Source: Thraustochytrium sp. TN22 (Eukaryota; Sar; Bigyra; Thraustochytrida; Thraustochytriidae). Taken from it: a DNA stretch of 64,000 nt. The stretch spans positions 1 to 64,000 of the forward strand of contig JABLUY010000040.1 of NCBI GenBank assembly GCA_013306675.1. The letters are read 5' to 3'. The translations under genes and the position numbers were made by a program. Shown piece after piece: positions 9,738 through 19,661 of this stretch. The notes beneath the pieces were generated by a model that was given only the letters and a program-made list of their open reading frames with translations, did no database searches and was not told where the DNA came from. The stretch's first letter is position 1. Each line of letters starts with the position of its first letter.

Positions 9738-10499
9738 GCCTGCGCGCCTGGAGGGAGTGGAGCTGCCTGCTCTACTTCGAGCAGCGCGGTGAGGCTGGTC
9801 AATGTTTTCTCCCCCTGATGCGGCCCTCTTCGTCGCGCTCGTCCTCTTTCTTTGATGAGGATTTGCCGTCGCGCGCGGTGGTGGAGCCCAGTTCTCCGCG
9901 TCCCTTGTTCTCCTCGTCGCCGGTGGTCAATCGTGGGACGAGTCAGCTTGTAACGAAAGGCAAGGCAAGCAAAAAGAAGAGATGGCGAACTTGGCGCGAA
10001 CCTGGGTTGCCGTTCTCCAAAGCACGTGGCCTGCCGAACCGTTTGATCGAGCCAGCCTCACCGAGCCTGACGCGCACCCTAGCTTAGGCTAAGCAGGCCT
10101 AGTTCCGTGCGGGTGCCCCATATGATCCTTCGTCGCGTGCCTTCACGTGTGGGTGGGAGGTGCAAATCTCGTGGGTGGTGATGGTGACGCTGGCAAGCTG
10201 CAAGTTGTGACGATGGCCGGCGCCGGCATGGAGGGCAGAGCAGCACGTATCATCGCAGGCGCTGGCTCGTGTTGTGCGGGCCGACAGCAGCTGCGAAAAA
10301 GCACTCTGCACCAGCACTCGTGGCACAAGTCTGCCCTCGACGACGTTACTGCGGAGGGCCTTCAAGTTGCAGTAACGCTAGCGAGCTAGCTAGGGTCACG
10401 TGTGCAAGGCGGACCATGAACGAGGCCTTGTGAGCGCCTTGTACGAACGGGGCTTTGGCGGCTGTGCGCAATGATACAGCAATGAACATATTTCCCTTT
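9738..10499. other. Intergenic between paralogues 1 and 2
   Basis: No supported gene. Short frames here lack any domain. GCTAGC/AGCTAGCTAG motifs occur near 10378-10393. Confidence 0.45.
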
Positions 10500-11447
10500 T
10501 TAGTTGATGGATGCAATCTGGGGCGCAAAGTTAGCAAACGCCCGGCGGTACAGCGCGGCGCCCTGCTTGGCGGCCTCGGAGTGGCTTGCCTCCTGCGCGG
10601 CGCCGTCCGAAGTGGACTCGAACTTGAAGCGCAGCACGTGGCGCCAGCGCCGAAAGAGCTTCTCCTGGGCAGTCTCGAGGGCTTCGAGGATGGCGAGCTC
10701 TGGCTGGTACCTGGAGGTCAGCGTGGACATGAAGTTCTGCACCCCGCTGCGCGCGGTCTCGTACGCCTTTTCCTTGTCCGAGTGCTTGCGCAGGCGATCC
10801 TTCTTGGCGTCGGACAGCTGAGCGCCGCTCTCCTCCTCGTGGCGGAGCTGTGCGATCTTGCGCTCTGCGCGGTTCACGGAGCACCGGTGGTACCTGAGGC
10901 CCTTGCGGGACTCGAGCGCGGTGTCGATCGCGCGCATGTAGGTGTCCATGTATGCGATGCCGCGGACCTGGCCGACAAGCTTCCGCAGCTCATCAACGGC
11001 GGAGCGGAGCTCTGCATCGACATCCCCTGCTTCCTGAACGAACTTCTCCACCATCTGCAGGGTATCCTCTGCGCTCTGGATCTGGGCGCGAGAGCGTACT
11101 TGGTCCTGCTGCAAGCGGGCGCGCAGGTCCTCCAGCTTCTGGAATTCCTTGACCAGGTCCTCGTCCTCCGGGTTGGCGTGCAGGAGCCGCTGCTTGAGAG
11201 TGACGAGGCGCTCGGAGAGGGCTGGCGTGTCCACGTTGGGCCACGTCAGGTTCGCCGGCATCGTGAAGGTGTCTTGCAGCGTCGGGCCCTGCTGCCCACT
11301 GGGCTTGAGCGGCTCCGTGCCGGCCGCCAAGTCCTCCCCGAGATGTACGCGAAAGCTGAAATCGACCGGAGAGAGCTCGGTGCGAGCCGCGCCATGGCGG
11401 CTGGACCGCCGCATGGTCTGCGCCGGGCCGGCGATGCGCACCGACAT
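10500..11447 (-). CDS. BAR-like coiled-coil protein, tandem paralogue 2
   Basis: A 315-residue protein read from the ATG at 11447; the frame is open further upstream only to a GTG. It carries the family blocks: LTWPNVDTPALSERLVTLKQ, LRARLQQDQVRSRAQIQSAE, DAELRSAVDELRKLVGQV, YMDTYMRAIDTALESRK, NRAERKIAQLRHEEE, LSDAKKDRLRKH, LFRRWRHVLRFKFES and the C-terminal ALYRRAFANFAPQ. It is closer to paralogue 3 than to 1 in the central blocks. Probably soluble and dimeric through coiled coils; a BAR-type membrane role is an inference from pattern only. An ATG at about 11408 could be an alternative start. Confidence 0.7.
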   Translation of the reverse strand: MSVRIAGPAQTMRRSSRHGAARTELSPVDFSFRVHLGEDLAAGTEPLKPSGQQGPTLQDTFTMPANLTWPNVDTPALSERLVTLKQRLLHANPEDEDLVKEFQKLEDLRARLQQDQVRSRAQIQSAEDTLQMVEKFVQEAGDVDAELRSAVDELRKLVGQVRGIAYMDTYMRAIDTALESRKGLRYHRCSVNRAERKIAQLRHEEESGAQLSDAKKDRLRKHSDKEKAYETARSGVQNFMSTLTSRYQPELAILEALETAQEKLFRRWRHVLRFKFESTSDGAAQEASHSEAAKQGAALYRRAFANFAPQIASIN

Positions 11448-12465
11448 GGCTTGGCCTCTACGTGCTTGGCGTCCACGTGCGTCCAAGCTTGGCGAGCGTG
11501 CGTCCGAGCTTGCAGTACCTCTCTCCTCGCGTCTGGCTCGTGTTGCTGGTTTGCTTCGCGCCGCTGTCCTGGTGGGCCCGGCCGCAACCCGCGCGTGCCC
11601 AGCGCGGCTGGCGTCCGCTGGGCCGCGTGCCGCTCTCAGACACAAGGGCCCCTTCCATTTCCGCTCTCGGCGCACTCGCTCCTGCGTTCCGCACGATCAG
11701 CGCAACAACAACAGACAGTAAACAGACGCGCGCACGCCCCATCCACGGCACGCGCAGCCTGCAGCCTGAGAGCGCCTGAGAGCGCCTGAGAGCGCCTGAA
11801 AGCGCCTCCGCGCGAGTGCGAGGGCGCTTTCCGTCTGCAGCCTGAGAGCGACGCCTGATCTGAGAGCGGCGAGAGCGCGTGTCAAAGTGAAGATCTCCGC
11901 GATCCGCGCGGGCAACAACTTTTGGCTCGCGCGATCTCAGGCTGCGCCCGCGCAGGCGCCCTGCGCGGCAGTAGTAGTACAGACCGAGCCTGAGCGTAGT
12001 CTATGCGCCTGTGGTGCGACGTCCCGGCCAGAACCAGCGCCGGATGCTGGTCACCGTTCTCCAGCCAAGATGCAGACCGAGGCCGCTCCGTTCCGCACAC
12101 GCGCCGCTGCTGGCTCGGATCGTCACGGGCGGCGGGCGGCCGCCGGGCGCAAGTAGCTTCCAGCCTTCCGCGGCGAGGTTCTTGGGAGCAAGGCTCAGCA
12201 AGTAGCCTGCGCGGCGAGGTTCTTGGAAGGAAAGATACAGTTCTTGGAAGGAAAGATATCCCAATCCCATCGCCCTAGACGGAGTTTAATCAGGATAGCC
12301 ATATTATCCCTAGTAAATCGGCTCTCCTGCTTGCGCTCGACTGACCTGTTGCTATCATGATTCTAATCATTTTTGGAACTTTCAACTACTGGGTTTGTAT
12401 GGAAGCGTAAAGTGTTGGTCACTTCCGACTGGCCTGTGCGGATGCTGAGGCCAACTTGGGCTGCA
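11448..12465. other. Intergenic, repeats then AT-richer flank
   Basis: No gene supported. At 11455-11515 there are imperfect repeats around GTGCGTCCAAGC/GTGCGTCCGAGC. At about 11769-11808 a 10-bp unit (GAGAGCGCCT) is tandem about four times. The stretch 12270-12420 is clearly AT-richer than its surroundings and contains a TTAA near 12286; it borders the piggyBac-like relic and could be that element's terminal non-coding DNA. Confidence 0.4.
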
Positions 12466-14141
12466 TCAAGGGCACGATGGACTCGTGCTGAGGCTGCTGC
12501 GAGAGGATCTTGAACTATGGCTTGATGGGGTGTCGGTGTAGCTGGCTTGGGCTACGTGGTCGTTCCTGCTCTGCGCTGTAGGGGTACCGGACGAGGCACT
12601 GGCGCTGCTCGAATCGACATGATCGAGGCAAATGGGCGAAGGTGTTCCGTTGACGTTTGTCTTGCGCTTCTTGAAGCCTTCGTGAGGCTCGACGCGCACG
12701 CGCGTGTGCCACTTGGAAAAGCAGGTTGTGCGTTCATTCTTTCTCATGAACACGTGCAGAGGCACACCGCAGATGGTGCAACGACGGTGCGTTTGCTTGC
12801 CGCAGATGACGCAGAGCCGCTTGGCGGGAATCCTCTTGTTGTTGGCGTTGAAGGATGCCTTTCCCGCTGCCTCTGAGTCATGTTGCAGTGCGGCATCGAG
12901 GCGGATGTCGCGGGCTTGGCCGTGGTTGAAGAACTTCTGCAACTCGGGGGTTCGCTTGCGCTTACCGGCGGTCACGAGGTCCCTCGCCGCTTCCCTGGTG
13001 AGCCCAGTGGGCTTGGGCATGCTTGGCTGCATGTTGAACTCCACCTGCGCCGTATCGAGCTGCCTGCTCCTGTAGACGTGACGGACCATGTCGACAGTGA
13101 GGCGGAACGAGACAGTGCTGAGCGCTTCAGAGCGGTTCACCTTGTCGCGGAGGGCCTTTAGCCCGTCGCTGTCTTCGAGGTTGCTCTTCCTCGCAGCCTG
13201 TAAGTAGCGGTAGACCACGATGGCGTTGACAACGAGCTGCTTGTACGTGCGCAACGCGATGTTCTGGTCGCAGCTCAGATTCATGCACTGCGTGTTGGTG
13301 ATCTGCTCCACGTACTGTGTGCTTCCGTCGACGCCGCCCTTTGCGACGTTGTATAGCTCCTGCGGTAAGCACTTGATGACATGCACGGGCCGCATGGGCC
13401 CCTTCAGAGCGACAAGCTTGCGCATGGCGCGCCACAGCCGGAAGTGCGAGCTCAGCACCGCCCCCTCCTCCTCGCCGAAGATGGCAGGTGGCTTGGGCGG
13501 CGCACCCGCTGTCGATGCTCTGGTGCGCCCATGTCGTGAGCTTGTCCGCCCACGGTTTCAGAGCGCGCTCCATGGCGAGCCGGGCGTCCGGAGGCACTTC
13601 AACGAGGCAGGCGTACAAACACGAACTCGTGCTGGCAGCAACGTAGAGCACGTGATCGATTTGGAGGACCACAGCTTGGTGCAAGACTTGCGCGCGGTGC
13701 TCGGCAGGTATGGCCTTCCACCAAGTCTCGTCCCCCACGTGTTCATCTGGGTGCTCACGATACGTGCGTCTACCGCGCCTCCAGGCGCGACGCGCGTCTT
13801 GATCTCGACGCTGCATAGTACTGACGATGCGTCGCACTCCGCGCCTGGAAGCCGGACGCGAGCGACTCCATCCGGCGAGACTGCGAGCCCCGGAACGGTC
13901 TTGTGCTGAATGAGGCCGACCTCGAACATGCACTCGCACCACGCGTCGGTTCGTCGACCAACGCAAGTATGTCTTCGAAGTCTTGCTGCGCAGCGGCCTC
14001 AGCACGAGCATCCTCGTCGCCAAGCTCCTCTCCTTCTTCGTCTTCGTCCCCTGTGTCCCGCTTGTCCAGGGGCACGAACTCGCTGTCGCTGTCGCTGTCG
14101 CTGTCGTCCTCCACGCGGTGGTTAGGCCTCGCCGATGCCAT
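12466..14141 (-). mobile_element. Decayed piggyBac-like element with a YqaJ-like nuclease region
   Basis: Minus-strand coding remnants lie in several frames. In order, they are: an acidic N-terminus from the ATG at 14141 (MASARPNHRVEDDSDSD); a nuclease-like block (13929-13700; VSPDGVARV, then SVEIKTRV, like a PD-(D/E)XK/YqaJ core); a block in a third frame (HRAQVLHQAVVLQIDHVLYV, typical YqaJ beta-helix pattern); then a fourth frame to the stop at 12466. The last resembles a piggyBac C-terminus: LYNVAKGGVDG, then a Cys-rich finger (CVICGKQTHRRC, then CFSKWHT). At least three frame changes occur, so it is either inactive or split by introns I cannot define. The aspartate-bearing DDE core was not recognised. 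TTAA, the piggyBac target, occurs near 12286 and 14506, but no terminal inverted repeats were confirmed. Confidence 0.55.
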
Positions 14142-14628
14142 GATGTCGCAGTGCGGGCCCGACTCCACGTCCAAGCGCTGCGGCAGGGGCGTGCGAGCTG
14201 AGAGCAGGCACAAGGCACCCGCCAGGGCCGCCTGCAGCCGCGCGCCGCAGCGCCTGCGGCTCCAGCGCGCTCCGCGACGAAGTCGCGCGCGAGCTCCCCC
14301 CAAAGCCGCTCTGGGCGAACTGCCGAGCTCATCTCATCCTAACCACCACGCCTTCGGCCAAAATGAATAGGGGGCAGGAGCCTTGGGTCGCTTCGAGTGG
14401 GCCTCTTCAAGCTCGGCCCCATCGCTGCGTTTTTGATCGAATGCGGAACTAACTTCGCCAGACTCTAGGCCACTTTTTTGGAGCAAATCGGGAGTAAAGT
14501 ACCCTCTTAATACGCTTTAGTGCCCCCTGTGCCGGGCGTCACCGAGGGACCCCCGCGTGGTAGGCGGATACGAGTAAGCATAGAGGTGTGATTGGGATAT
14601 GATACATGATCAGGTACATGAGACGCCA
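14142..14628. other. Intergenic, AT-richer flank of the transposon relic
   Basis: No gene seen. The stretch 14440-14620 is AT-richer than neighbouring DNA and holds a TTAA near 14506, mirroring the AT-rich block at 12270-12420 on the other side of the relic. Confidence 0.4.
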
Positions 14629-16206
14629 TCAGACAACCGAAGCCATGTTGGGCGCGTAGTTGGTCCAGGCGCGGCGGTACAAGTCGGCGCCCTGGTTGGC
14701 ACGGTCCGGGCTGGAATGCATGTCGACGCGCAGGGCGGCACGCCAGCGGAGGAAGAGCTTGAACTGCACCTCCTGGACCTCGTCAACGATGGTGTGCTCG
14801 AGCTGGCACTCGGAGAGCAGCGTGTCCATAAAGGTGCGGACCTCCTCGACCTTGGCCTCGTAGCGCTCGCTGCCGAGGGTGATCTCGCGCAGGCGCTGCT
14901 GCTTGGCGGCGGAGAGCGGCTGCGTGCTGCGCTCGGCCTCCTCGATGAGCGGCGCGGCCTTGCGCATGAAGCGGTCCCAGGCGCGGCGGTGGTGCTTGAG
15001 GTTCTTGCGCACTTCAAGCGCGCGGTCGGCCTCGCGCATGTAGTCCTCGAAGTAGGTGACGCCGCGCACGAAGCCGACCAGGTCCTGCAGCTCCTCCATG
15101 GCGCTGCGGAGGTCGGCATCCACGGTCTCCGTCCCACCGTACTGGGAGACGCAGGTGAGCGTGTCCTCGGCGCTGGCGACCTGGGCGAGCAGGCGCTGCT
15201 GCGCCTGCGCCAAGCGGGCGCGCAGCTGCGTCACGCGTTCAAACTGGTCGGTCAGGTCCTCGGGCTCGCCCGAGTCGCCGTGCAGCAGGCGCTGCTTGAG
15301 CACGGCCATGCGCGCGGACCACGAGGGCCGCGCCACCTCGGGCCGCTCCAGCGGCGGCATCTGGTAGGTCTCGCGCACCGCCGAGGGGCGCCGCGACCGC
15401 GGCGAGGTCGTCTCCTCGAACAAGACGCCGATCATGCCGCGCAGGTTGCCCAGGCCGGTGGCGAGCGCCGTCGACAAGTCGGTGCTCGGCACGCGCGCGG
15501 CCTCTTCCTTGTCCGCGGAGCTCTGCCGCCGCCGGGTCAGGGGGGTCACCGACTGCCGCGCCGCCTTGGGCGTGCCGCCTGTGCGCGACCGCGCGGCGCG
15601 GCGCGTCGGCTCGCGGCTCTCCGTTGCCATGGGCTCCGGGGTCGGGTCGTAGAACCCAGGCTCCAGCGCGAACGACTGCGACGCGCGCCACGCCTCGCGC
15701 TTGCTCCGCGTCACGCTGCGCGGCCGTACAAGGCTCGCGCGCCGCTCCGTTTTGGCGGCGCTCGTGCTGGCGCGCCGCCGCGCCGCGGGCTGCGGCTGCG
15801 GCTGCGGCTGCTCCTCCTCGGACTCTGACCCGAGAGGCTCGGGCGCGGCCTCCTCCTCCTCCTCGTCCTCCTCCTCGTCCTTGGCCTCTTCTTCCTCCTC
15901 CTCCTCCTGCTTAAACAGCTGCCGCCTTTGCTGCCGCTTTTGCTGCTGCTGCTGCTGCTGCTGCTGTTGCTGCTGGTCAGACGCGGCGCGCTCGCGGCCC
16001 CTCCTGACAAGGCTGGCCACCTCCTTGCGCGTCGCCCTGGGCGGCCGCCTCGACCCGGCGCTGCTCCCGCTCGCGGCGCTGCTCGTCGACCCTGCCCACG
16101 GCCTCTTCTCCAGCTCGCTCGCCCACGCGTCCGTGGACGCAGTCAGGTCCCAGCCTTCCGTCTCGCGCGCGGCCACGGCCGTCGTTGCAGTTCTGCTCCA
16201 CGTCAT
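14629..16206 (-). CDS. BAR-like coiled-coil protein, tandem paralogue 3
   Basis: A 525-residue protein from the ATG at 16206; the frame upstream reaches only a TTG. Compared with its two paralogues it has a long extra N-terminus of about 240 residues: a 12-residue poly-Gln run, poly-Glu blocks, and a basic Ser/Arg-rich section. The C-terminal 285 residues are the shared module: PPLERPEVARPSWSARMAVL, LRARLAQAQQRLLAQVASAE, YFEDYMREADRALEVRKNL, LSAAKQQRLREI, LLSECQLEHTIVDEVQEVQ and ADLYRRAWTNYAP. Function unknown. The extra N-terminus suggests a changed partner or location after duplication. Confidence 0.75.
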   Translation of the reverse strand: MTWSRTATTAVAARETEGWDLTASTDAWASELEKRPWAGSTSSAASGSSAGSRRPPRATRKEVASLVRRGRERAASDQQQQQQQQQQQQKRQQRRQLFKQEEEEEEEAKDEEEDEEEEEAAPEPLGSESEEEQPQPQPQPAARRRASTSAAKTERRASLVRPRSVTRSKREAWRASQSFALEPGFYDPTPEPMATESREPTRRAARSRTGGTPKAARQSVTPLTRRRQSSADKEEAARVPSTDLSTALATGLGNLRGMIGVLFEETTSPRSRRPSAVRETYQMPPLERPEVARPSWSARMAVLKQRLLHGDSGEPEDLTDQFERVTQLRARLAQAQQRLLAQVASAEDTLTCVSQYGGTETVDADLRSAMEELQDLVGFVRGVTYFEDYMREADRALEVRKNLKHHRRAWDRFMRKAAPLIEEAERSTQPLSAAKQQRLREITLGSERYEAKVEEVRTFMDTLLSECQLEHTIVDEVQEVQFKLFLRWRAALRVDMHSSPDRANQGADLYRRAWTNYAPNMASVV

Positions 16207-17703
16207 GCTGGCGCAGGGGCCAACGCTCCGCCCGCCGAGTCGACGCCCGCGACCAAACCCCCGTTCTCCGGGACCGCGTGGCTCCGCTCGCCGCAACGCA
16301 AAGCGCGCCTTTGCGTTGCGCCGCCGCTAGCGGCGGCCTAGACAGGCCTAGTTCCGCGCCCGTCCCGCGTGCGTTCCGGCGCAACCTCGCGAGGCCTGCA
16401 CAGATGCGGAACCCCGGGGGCGTGGTTGCGCGCAGGCGGTGGCGCTGCGCAGCCTGTACTGCGCAGCGGCGGCTGGCTAGGCGGTACGAGCCGGCGAGGT
16501 CGGGTTACGATGCGACGCGGCTCGGTTCGGACGACAACGCGACGCGGGCGATTGGGTTCTGCGCTGCCGGATGCGCGCCGAGGGCCGAGCACCGGGCGGC
16601 TTCTGTGAATGACGCGGCGGCGTTACAGGGATGTACTGGGCTACTCGAAGGCGCGGCAGCAGTTTCTCTATCTGTCTGTCTTGTCTCGCGGCGCAATGCA
16701 CGGCAGTCTGCAGAGCACAGCTTGCTTGGTTGATGGATTGCCGCGTGCGAGCCCCGAGGCGGACCTTGGCTGTCGAGTCGAGACGAGACGAGACGAGACC
16801 GAGACGAGACGAGGCGGCGGGGTTCGGAGTTTGTTGTTGGCCTGGCCGCAGCGCGCCTGCCTTGGCCGCAGATCCGAGCCGGGCTCGCCCAGACGGACCG
16901 CTGACCCTCGCTCGGCTGGCGGCGGCTGCACGTGCGCTGTCCCCTTGCTTGCCTGGAGCCTTGAAGTGGTCGCTCGCGGCTGCGCAGCGCAGGCTGCGGT
17001 CGATGTGCTGCTCGCTCGCCCTCGCTCAGCGACCGGGCCACCGCCGTGCTGCGCGCAACCGACGTTGCACGAATGCAGGAGCGAGGGCCGCGGCGAGGCG
17101 AGGCCAGCGCGGCGCGACGCCGAGCCGGCCGGCAGCCTGCCAGGAGTCGGATGACAGCGCTCGCGCGCCGCGCCGACCCTCCCGCCGCAGCCCGCCTCCC
17201 GTCGGCGCGGCGGCCGCACGCCCGCCCGCGCGTGGGTGTCCCCGCGGTCTGCGCGGACGGCTCCAGCTGCGGGTGCGCGAGCCTGCTTGCTCATGCATCA
17301 CCGCGAGCAACTTGATGTGAATCAAGATCGAGCGCGGCCGGCCGGCGCCGCAGCGGCCGGCTGCAGTGCGGCCGGCGGCTGGCCCGACGAGCTGAGCCGC
17401 AGCGTGGCTCGACTCTCGAGCGAGCGGCGGCGAGCGCCTGGCCGCCTGACCAAAGAAGGTGGGCGCGTGGCGAGCCGGAGCAGTTGCTGAACAGCTCGCC
17501 GACGACCTGCCGCCGTTACTCCAGCGGGCGGTCGAGGGAGGAATTGGAAAACCCAGCCTGGTGGTGCACCTGCGGTGGCGATGTGCAGCAGCGAGGCGGT
17601 CGGGCCAGGGGCCGCGAAGATCACGGCGGAGTGATGAGGGGAAGACAAGACGCAGGCAGGCTGCAAGGCTTTTGGTTGTTTTTACTTTTTACGTTCGATC
17701 AAC
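16207..17703. other. Long intergenic region, no gene supported
   Basis: Overlapping frames are open on both strands, but they are Arg/Ala-rich and show no domain. A (GACGA)n pentanucleotide run lies at about 16777-16816. The part near 16206 is probably the promoter and leader of paralogue 3. Confidence 0.45.
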
Positions 17704-17710
17704 GTCGTGG

Positions 17711-17775
17711 TCTTGTCTTGTCTTGTCTTGTCTTGTCTTGTCTTGTCTGTTGTCTTGTCTTGTCTTGTCTTGTCA
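17711..17775 (+). repeat. (TCTTG)n pentanucleotide microsatellite
   Basis: About 13 copies of TCTTG/TTGTC with one interruption (TCTGT) near 17746. It begins 16 bp 3' of the stop codon of the minus-strand glutamine amidotransferase gene, so it lies in that gene's 3' untranslated region. Confidence 0.95.
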
Positions 17776-17790
17776 GGAGGGTCACCATCA

Positions 17791-18870
17791 TCAGAGGCGC
17801 GAGGAGCCCACGACGGAGCACTCGCGGCGCACCTCGTGGCGGTGGTCAATGTCGGCGTCGCAGCGGTCCGAGAGGCAGTACAGGCGCAGCACGCCCGAGT
17901 CGAGCTCGTACGTGAGCAGCTGGTCCTTGGCGAGCGGGAACCAGCCCGTGGCCTCAAAGTCGCGCGTAAGCGGTTCGGAGGCGACCAGGAGCGAGGTACC
18001 CTCGAGCGCGTCCTTTGCGCGCGGCAGCGCGAGCTCGCGGAACTTTTCCCTGCCCGCATCCCAGTCGGACCCCAGCGTGTAGTACAGCGCGGGCGGGTCC
18101 TCGTCGTTGGTGCGGTAGCGCAGCGCGAGCAGGTGCTTGCCGTCGGACACGGCGAAGTTGAGCGAGGTGGGCGCCTCCGCGTCGTCTGCCATGCGCTGCA
18201 CGTCGCGCACGGTGGCCACCAGCGCGTTTTGAAGCTCCTCCATGGAGTGTTCGGTGCGCTCGCAAATGTCGCCGTCCAGGTGGTGCGCGAACAGGGCCCC
18301 CATGTGCTCCGAGTCCGTCTCGCCTTCAGAGTACTTGTCGAGGCTCACGTTGCGAGCCTCGAGCAGGCCGTCGAGCGCCTCGCGGTCCGGGCAGCCGCCG
18401 TGGTGCATGTACATGAGCTTGCCGAAGGTGAACGGGTGCGCGTTGAGCTCGTCCGGCTCGCCGTCGGAGCTGGCACGAATGTGCGCCATGACCAGGCGCG
18501 AGCTCGTGTTGCGCGCCACGCGCGCCAGCTCCGGGTTGATCTCGTGCGTCGTCTCGTCAGACGCGCTCTCCTTGCTGCGGAAGCGCTCCGGCGCGCCTGT
18601 CCTCAGGTCAAAGGCGCCCACGCCCCAGCCGTCCACGTGCTTCCACTGGTCCGAGAAGATCTTGGTGGCGCTCGGGAACTTGCTCTCCAGCAGCCATGGC
18701 GTGCGCGGCTCATCCCAAGCCTGCCTCGCCAGCCCGTGCGACGTGTTGGAGATGAGCATCTCCGCGGTCATGGGCTCATGCTGCGTCGCCAGGATAGCCC
18801 AGCGGCATGCCACCGCCTCCTGCATGGACAAGACCATCACCATGGCAGCCACCGTCATCGACATCATCAT
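17791..18870 (-). CDS. Secreted/ER class II glutamine amidotransferase (DUG3/YafJ-like)
   Basis: A 359-residue protein from the ATG at 18870; an in-frame ATG at 18951 would add 27 charged residues. The first 21 residues form a signal peptide (hydrophobic core VAAMVMVLSM, then EAVA). The next residues, CRWAILATQ, match the N-terminal nucleophile motif (MCRW) of class II amidotransferases, so signal peptidase would expose the catalytic Cys22. Other family motifs are GWGVGAF, VMAHIRAS (the HVR-like arginine) and NAHPFTFG followed by MHHGG. Relatives hydrolyse glutamine or gamma-glutamyl amides, as Dug3 does in glutathione breakdown. A C-terminal extension contains YYTLGSDWD. Secretory-pathway location is an inference from the leader. 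It is divergent from EMC2. Confidence 0.8.
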   Translation of the reverse strand: MMMSMTVAAMVMVLSMQEAVACRWAILATQHEPMTAEMLISNTSHGLARQAWDEPRTPWLLESKFPSATKIFSDQWKHVDGWGVGAFDLRTGAPERFRSKESASDETTHEINPELARVARNTSSRLVMAHIRASSDGEPDELNAHPFTFGKLMYMHHGGCPDREALDGLLEARNVSLDKYSEGETDSEHMGALFAHHLDGDICERTEHSMEELQNALVATVRDVQRMADDAEAPTSLNFAVSDGKHLLALRYRTNDEDPPALYYTLGSDWDAGREKFRELALPRAKDALEGTSLLVASEPLTRDFEATGWFPLAKDQLLTYELDSGVLRLYCLSDRCDADIDHRHEVRRECSVVGSSRL

Positions 18871-19661
18871 CGTCACCCAGCCACGACGGGCCCAGTCAAC
18901 TCGTTTCCTTCTTTGCGAGTCTGCCGCAGCACCGACCTGGCAGTGAGGCATAGCTCAGGGCTTTGTCCGGCAACTCCAATTGAGGTGAGGCTCAACTGCC
19001 CCGAGCCTCGCGTTGCGTTGAAAGACTTGTGCCTGCACTCTGCGCGCGTGGCAGGGAGTTCAGAGAACCTCTGGTACAGCGCAGCGGTGGCGAGCGGCAC
19101 GCGATGGCAGGTGATGCACATGTCGGTTCACCTCGCATGGCCTGATCTCATGATTCTCATCGACCGACGTGCGAGGTCTTGTCCGATTCAGGTCTTTGGG
19201 AGCAAGCACGATTCCTTCGCCTCATGCTTGTGCGCCTTGCTCCGCGCCAATCCTCGGGCGGCGCCTGCTCCAAGGTGATCCACACGGCGTGTGGCACGCC
19301 ACGCATGATGCCAGGCCCGGCAGGACCTGCCGTGCTTGGCGTACCATGCTCGATGTGAGATGCTTGGCGCTGCACGCTGCACCATGCTCTGATCCTTTTC
19401 TTTCAGGCTACACATGACCACCTCCTCTCGTTGTTGCAAGTTCGCGCTGCCGGCCATGATGATGTCGCTGTAGCTACAGGCCGAGAGGATGATGACCTGG
19501 CCTTCTGGTCTCAAGGCGCTCGTTGCTGGCAAATCAATTGCGCGCGCGCGCGGGCAGCGGGCGGCGGCAGCGAGGGCGGCGGCGGCGGCGGCGCGGCGGC
19601 GGCGGTGGCGGCGGCGGCAAAGGGCGCGGCGGCGCGGCGCGGCGCAGCGCGGCGCAGCAAG
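18871..19661. promoter_or_regulatory. Divergent promoter region, amidotransferase/EMC2
   Basis: No gene supported. The region separates two divergent starts (18870 minus, 19662 plus). The EMC2-proximal 120 bp are almost pure GCGGCG repeats, probably the leader. No specific promoter element was identified. Confidence 0.4.
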
